Of a stretch of DNA of 12,905 nucleotides, positions 12,175-12,905 are shown piece after piece. Position 1 is the stretch's first letter; each line of letters begins with the position of its first letter. The stretch is from CAYMLQ01 sp964390795 (GTDB lineage Bacteria > Verrucomicrobiota > Kiritimatiellia > RFP12 > UBA1067), in the NCBI GenBank assembly GCA_964390795.1, contig CAYMLQ010000149.1, positions 1 through 12,905 of the forward strand. Reading direction: 5' to 3'. A program made the translations under genes and the position numbers. The notes under the pieces are model-generated. The model was not told the DNA's origin. It saw nothing but the letters and a program-made list of their open reading frames with translations, and did not search any database.

Positions 12175-12905
12175 TTACGGTGCCGTGATGGTGATCTCGG
12201 TCATCATGCCGCCGAAGTCTTCCTTGTCGTTGCTCAGGTTGTTCAGGCGGGTGTCGTACACGAAGTACGTGCCGGGCGCGATGCCGGTCGTGTCGAGGAT
12301 CACATCTGCGGCCTCGCCGCCGCCGAGCGTCACCGAGGTCGTCTTGCGGTAGAGGTTCACGCCGCCGGTGCTGCGCAGCAGACGGGCGTCCTTGCCGATG
12401 AGCTGCATGGGGATGCCCATGACGGTCAGCGTGTGGAAGTCCGAGACCGAGAGGTTGGAGAGGCGCAGCAGGATGCGCTGGCCGCTTGCCGCCGTGATCT
12501 TGGAACTGATCTTCTGGGACAGGTTGTCGGCCGACGCGTTGTAGATCGGGTCAGGGTTGACCGTATCCGGATAGCCGCGCCCGTTGAGCATCGGATAGCT
12601 CTCGTCGAGGAGCGCCATCGGCAGCGGCTGCACGAGGAGGTGCTGCTCGTGGAAGTTACGGTCGAAAGCGCCCATCTGGAGCGGAACCTCCACGTCGTAG
12701 CGCGTCGTGCCGTCGCCGTCGTTGTAGACATACTTGTGCCCGGCCTGATGCAGGTGGGAGCCGAGCATCGTGCCCGGCGGCAGGTTGTTCTGACGGGGCA
12801 GCACATAGAGGTTGCCCAGCATGCCCATCTCCATGTGCTCGGTCGCCTCGACGTGGCAGTGGTACATGAAGGTGCCCGGCTCCACGATCTCGTAGTAGTA
12901 GCGGA
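12175..12905 (-). CDS. MCO-A: multicopper oxidase with intact HCH type-1 motif (5' end outside window)
   Basis: C-terminal 242 or more residues of an exported-type multicopper oxidase; the frame is open to the window edge and stops at TAA 12177-12175. The visible part starts in the end of a cupredoxin domain with GTFMYHCHVEATEHMEMGML (12873-12814). In this motif HCH is followed by a His five residues later and a Met five further on, which supply type-1 Cys, His and Met and two type-3 His. A second cupredoxin domain follows, with QRILLRLSNLSVSDFHTLTV, then MQLIGKDARLLR and GGGEAADVILDTT, and the protein ends GGMMTEITITAP. The type-1 site followed by a domain without one is reminiscent of two-domain oxidases with the type-1 copper in the first domain. 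The substrate is unknown; cuprous, ferrous or manganese ion, or an organic donor, are all possible. It is followed after 38 bp by MCO-B. Confidence 0.88.
   Translation of the reverse strand, partial: RYYYEIVEPGTFMYHCHVEATEHMEMGMLGNLYVLPRQNNLPPGTMLGSHLHQAGHKYVYNDGDGTTRYDVEVPLQMGAFDRNFHEQHLLVQPLPMALLDESYPMLNGRGYPDTVNPDPIYNASADNLSQKISSKITAASGQRILLRLSNLSVSDFHTLTVMGIPMQLIGKDARLLRSTGGVNLYRKTTSVTLGGGEAADVILDTTGIAPGTYFVYDTRLNNLSNDKEDFGGMMTEITITAP

Overview
The window is a GC-rich, gene-dense stretch of bacterial chromosome. No ribosomal RNA or other taxonomic marker is visible, so the host is inferred. A XylR-type AraC regulator, exported proteins with Asp-rich thrombospondin-type-3-like segments, and C-termini ending in a Tyr-x-Val-(E/Y)-(R/S)...Phe-Tyr-Arg-Val/Ile pattern together suggest the PVC group (Verrucomicrobiota, Kiritimatiellota or Lentisphaerota). 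This is an inference from gene content, not a proof.

Left part, plus strand (1-3115): the 3' end of glutamyl-tRNA synthetase (gltX), a 72-residue protein of unknown function, a secreted alpha/beta hydrolase of the LpqC/PHB-depolymerase type with a complete Ser-Asp-His triad, and a XylR-like regulator (sugar-binding domain plus AraC helix-turn-helix domain). These genes are spaced by 3-19 bp, so they may be co-transcribed. The regulator stops 5 bp from the end of a convergent gene.

Right part, minus strand (3121-12905), in transcription order: a multicopper oxidase with an intact type-1 copper signature (MCO-A, cut by the window edge); a second MCO-like protein that keeps two histidine motifs but has Ser for the type-1 Cys (MCO-B); a third MCO-like protein that has lost all recognisable copper motifs and gained a C-terminal exported-protein tail (MCO-C); a small conserved lipoprotein; a gingipain-like C25 cysteine peptidase; and a nine-haem c-type cytochrome with Ig-like, BACON-like and TSP3-like modules. 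All five complete products carry, or appear to carry, export signals. The stretch looks like an extracytoplasmic copper/haem redox locus. The MCO genes are tightly packed (33-38 bp gaps); the remaining genes are separated by repeat-filled gaps.

The gaps are unusually structured. Bases 6050-6231 hold a MITE-like element with perfect 21-bp terminal inverted repeats, an exact 9-bp flanking duplication, and two back-to-back hairpins with complementary loops. Bases 8355-8437 hold an inverted pair of a 25-bp GC-rich repeat. The same repeat occurs twice, 36 bp apart and in frame, inside the leader of MCO-C, where it is translated as two LYRLQPA peptides. Bases 9038-9233 hold a 196-bp nested palindrome embedded in a degenerate TGACC satellite.

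The most interesting points are the graded loss of copper ligands across three adjacent oxidase paralogues, the translated palindromic repeats, and the shared C-terminal module on three otherwise unrelated exported proteins.
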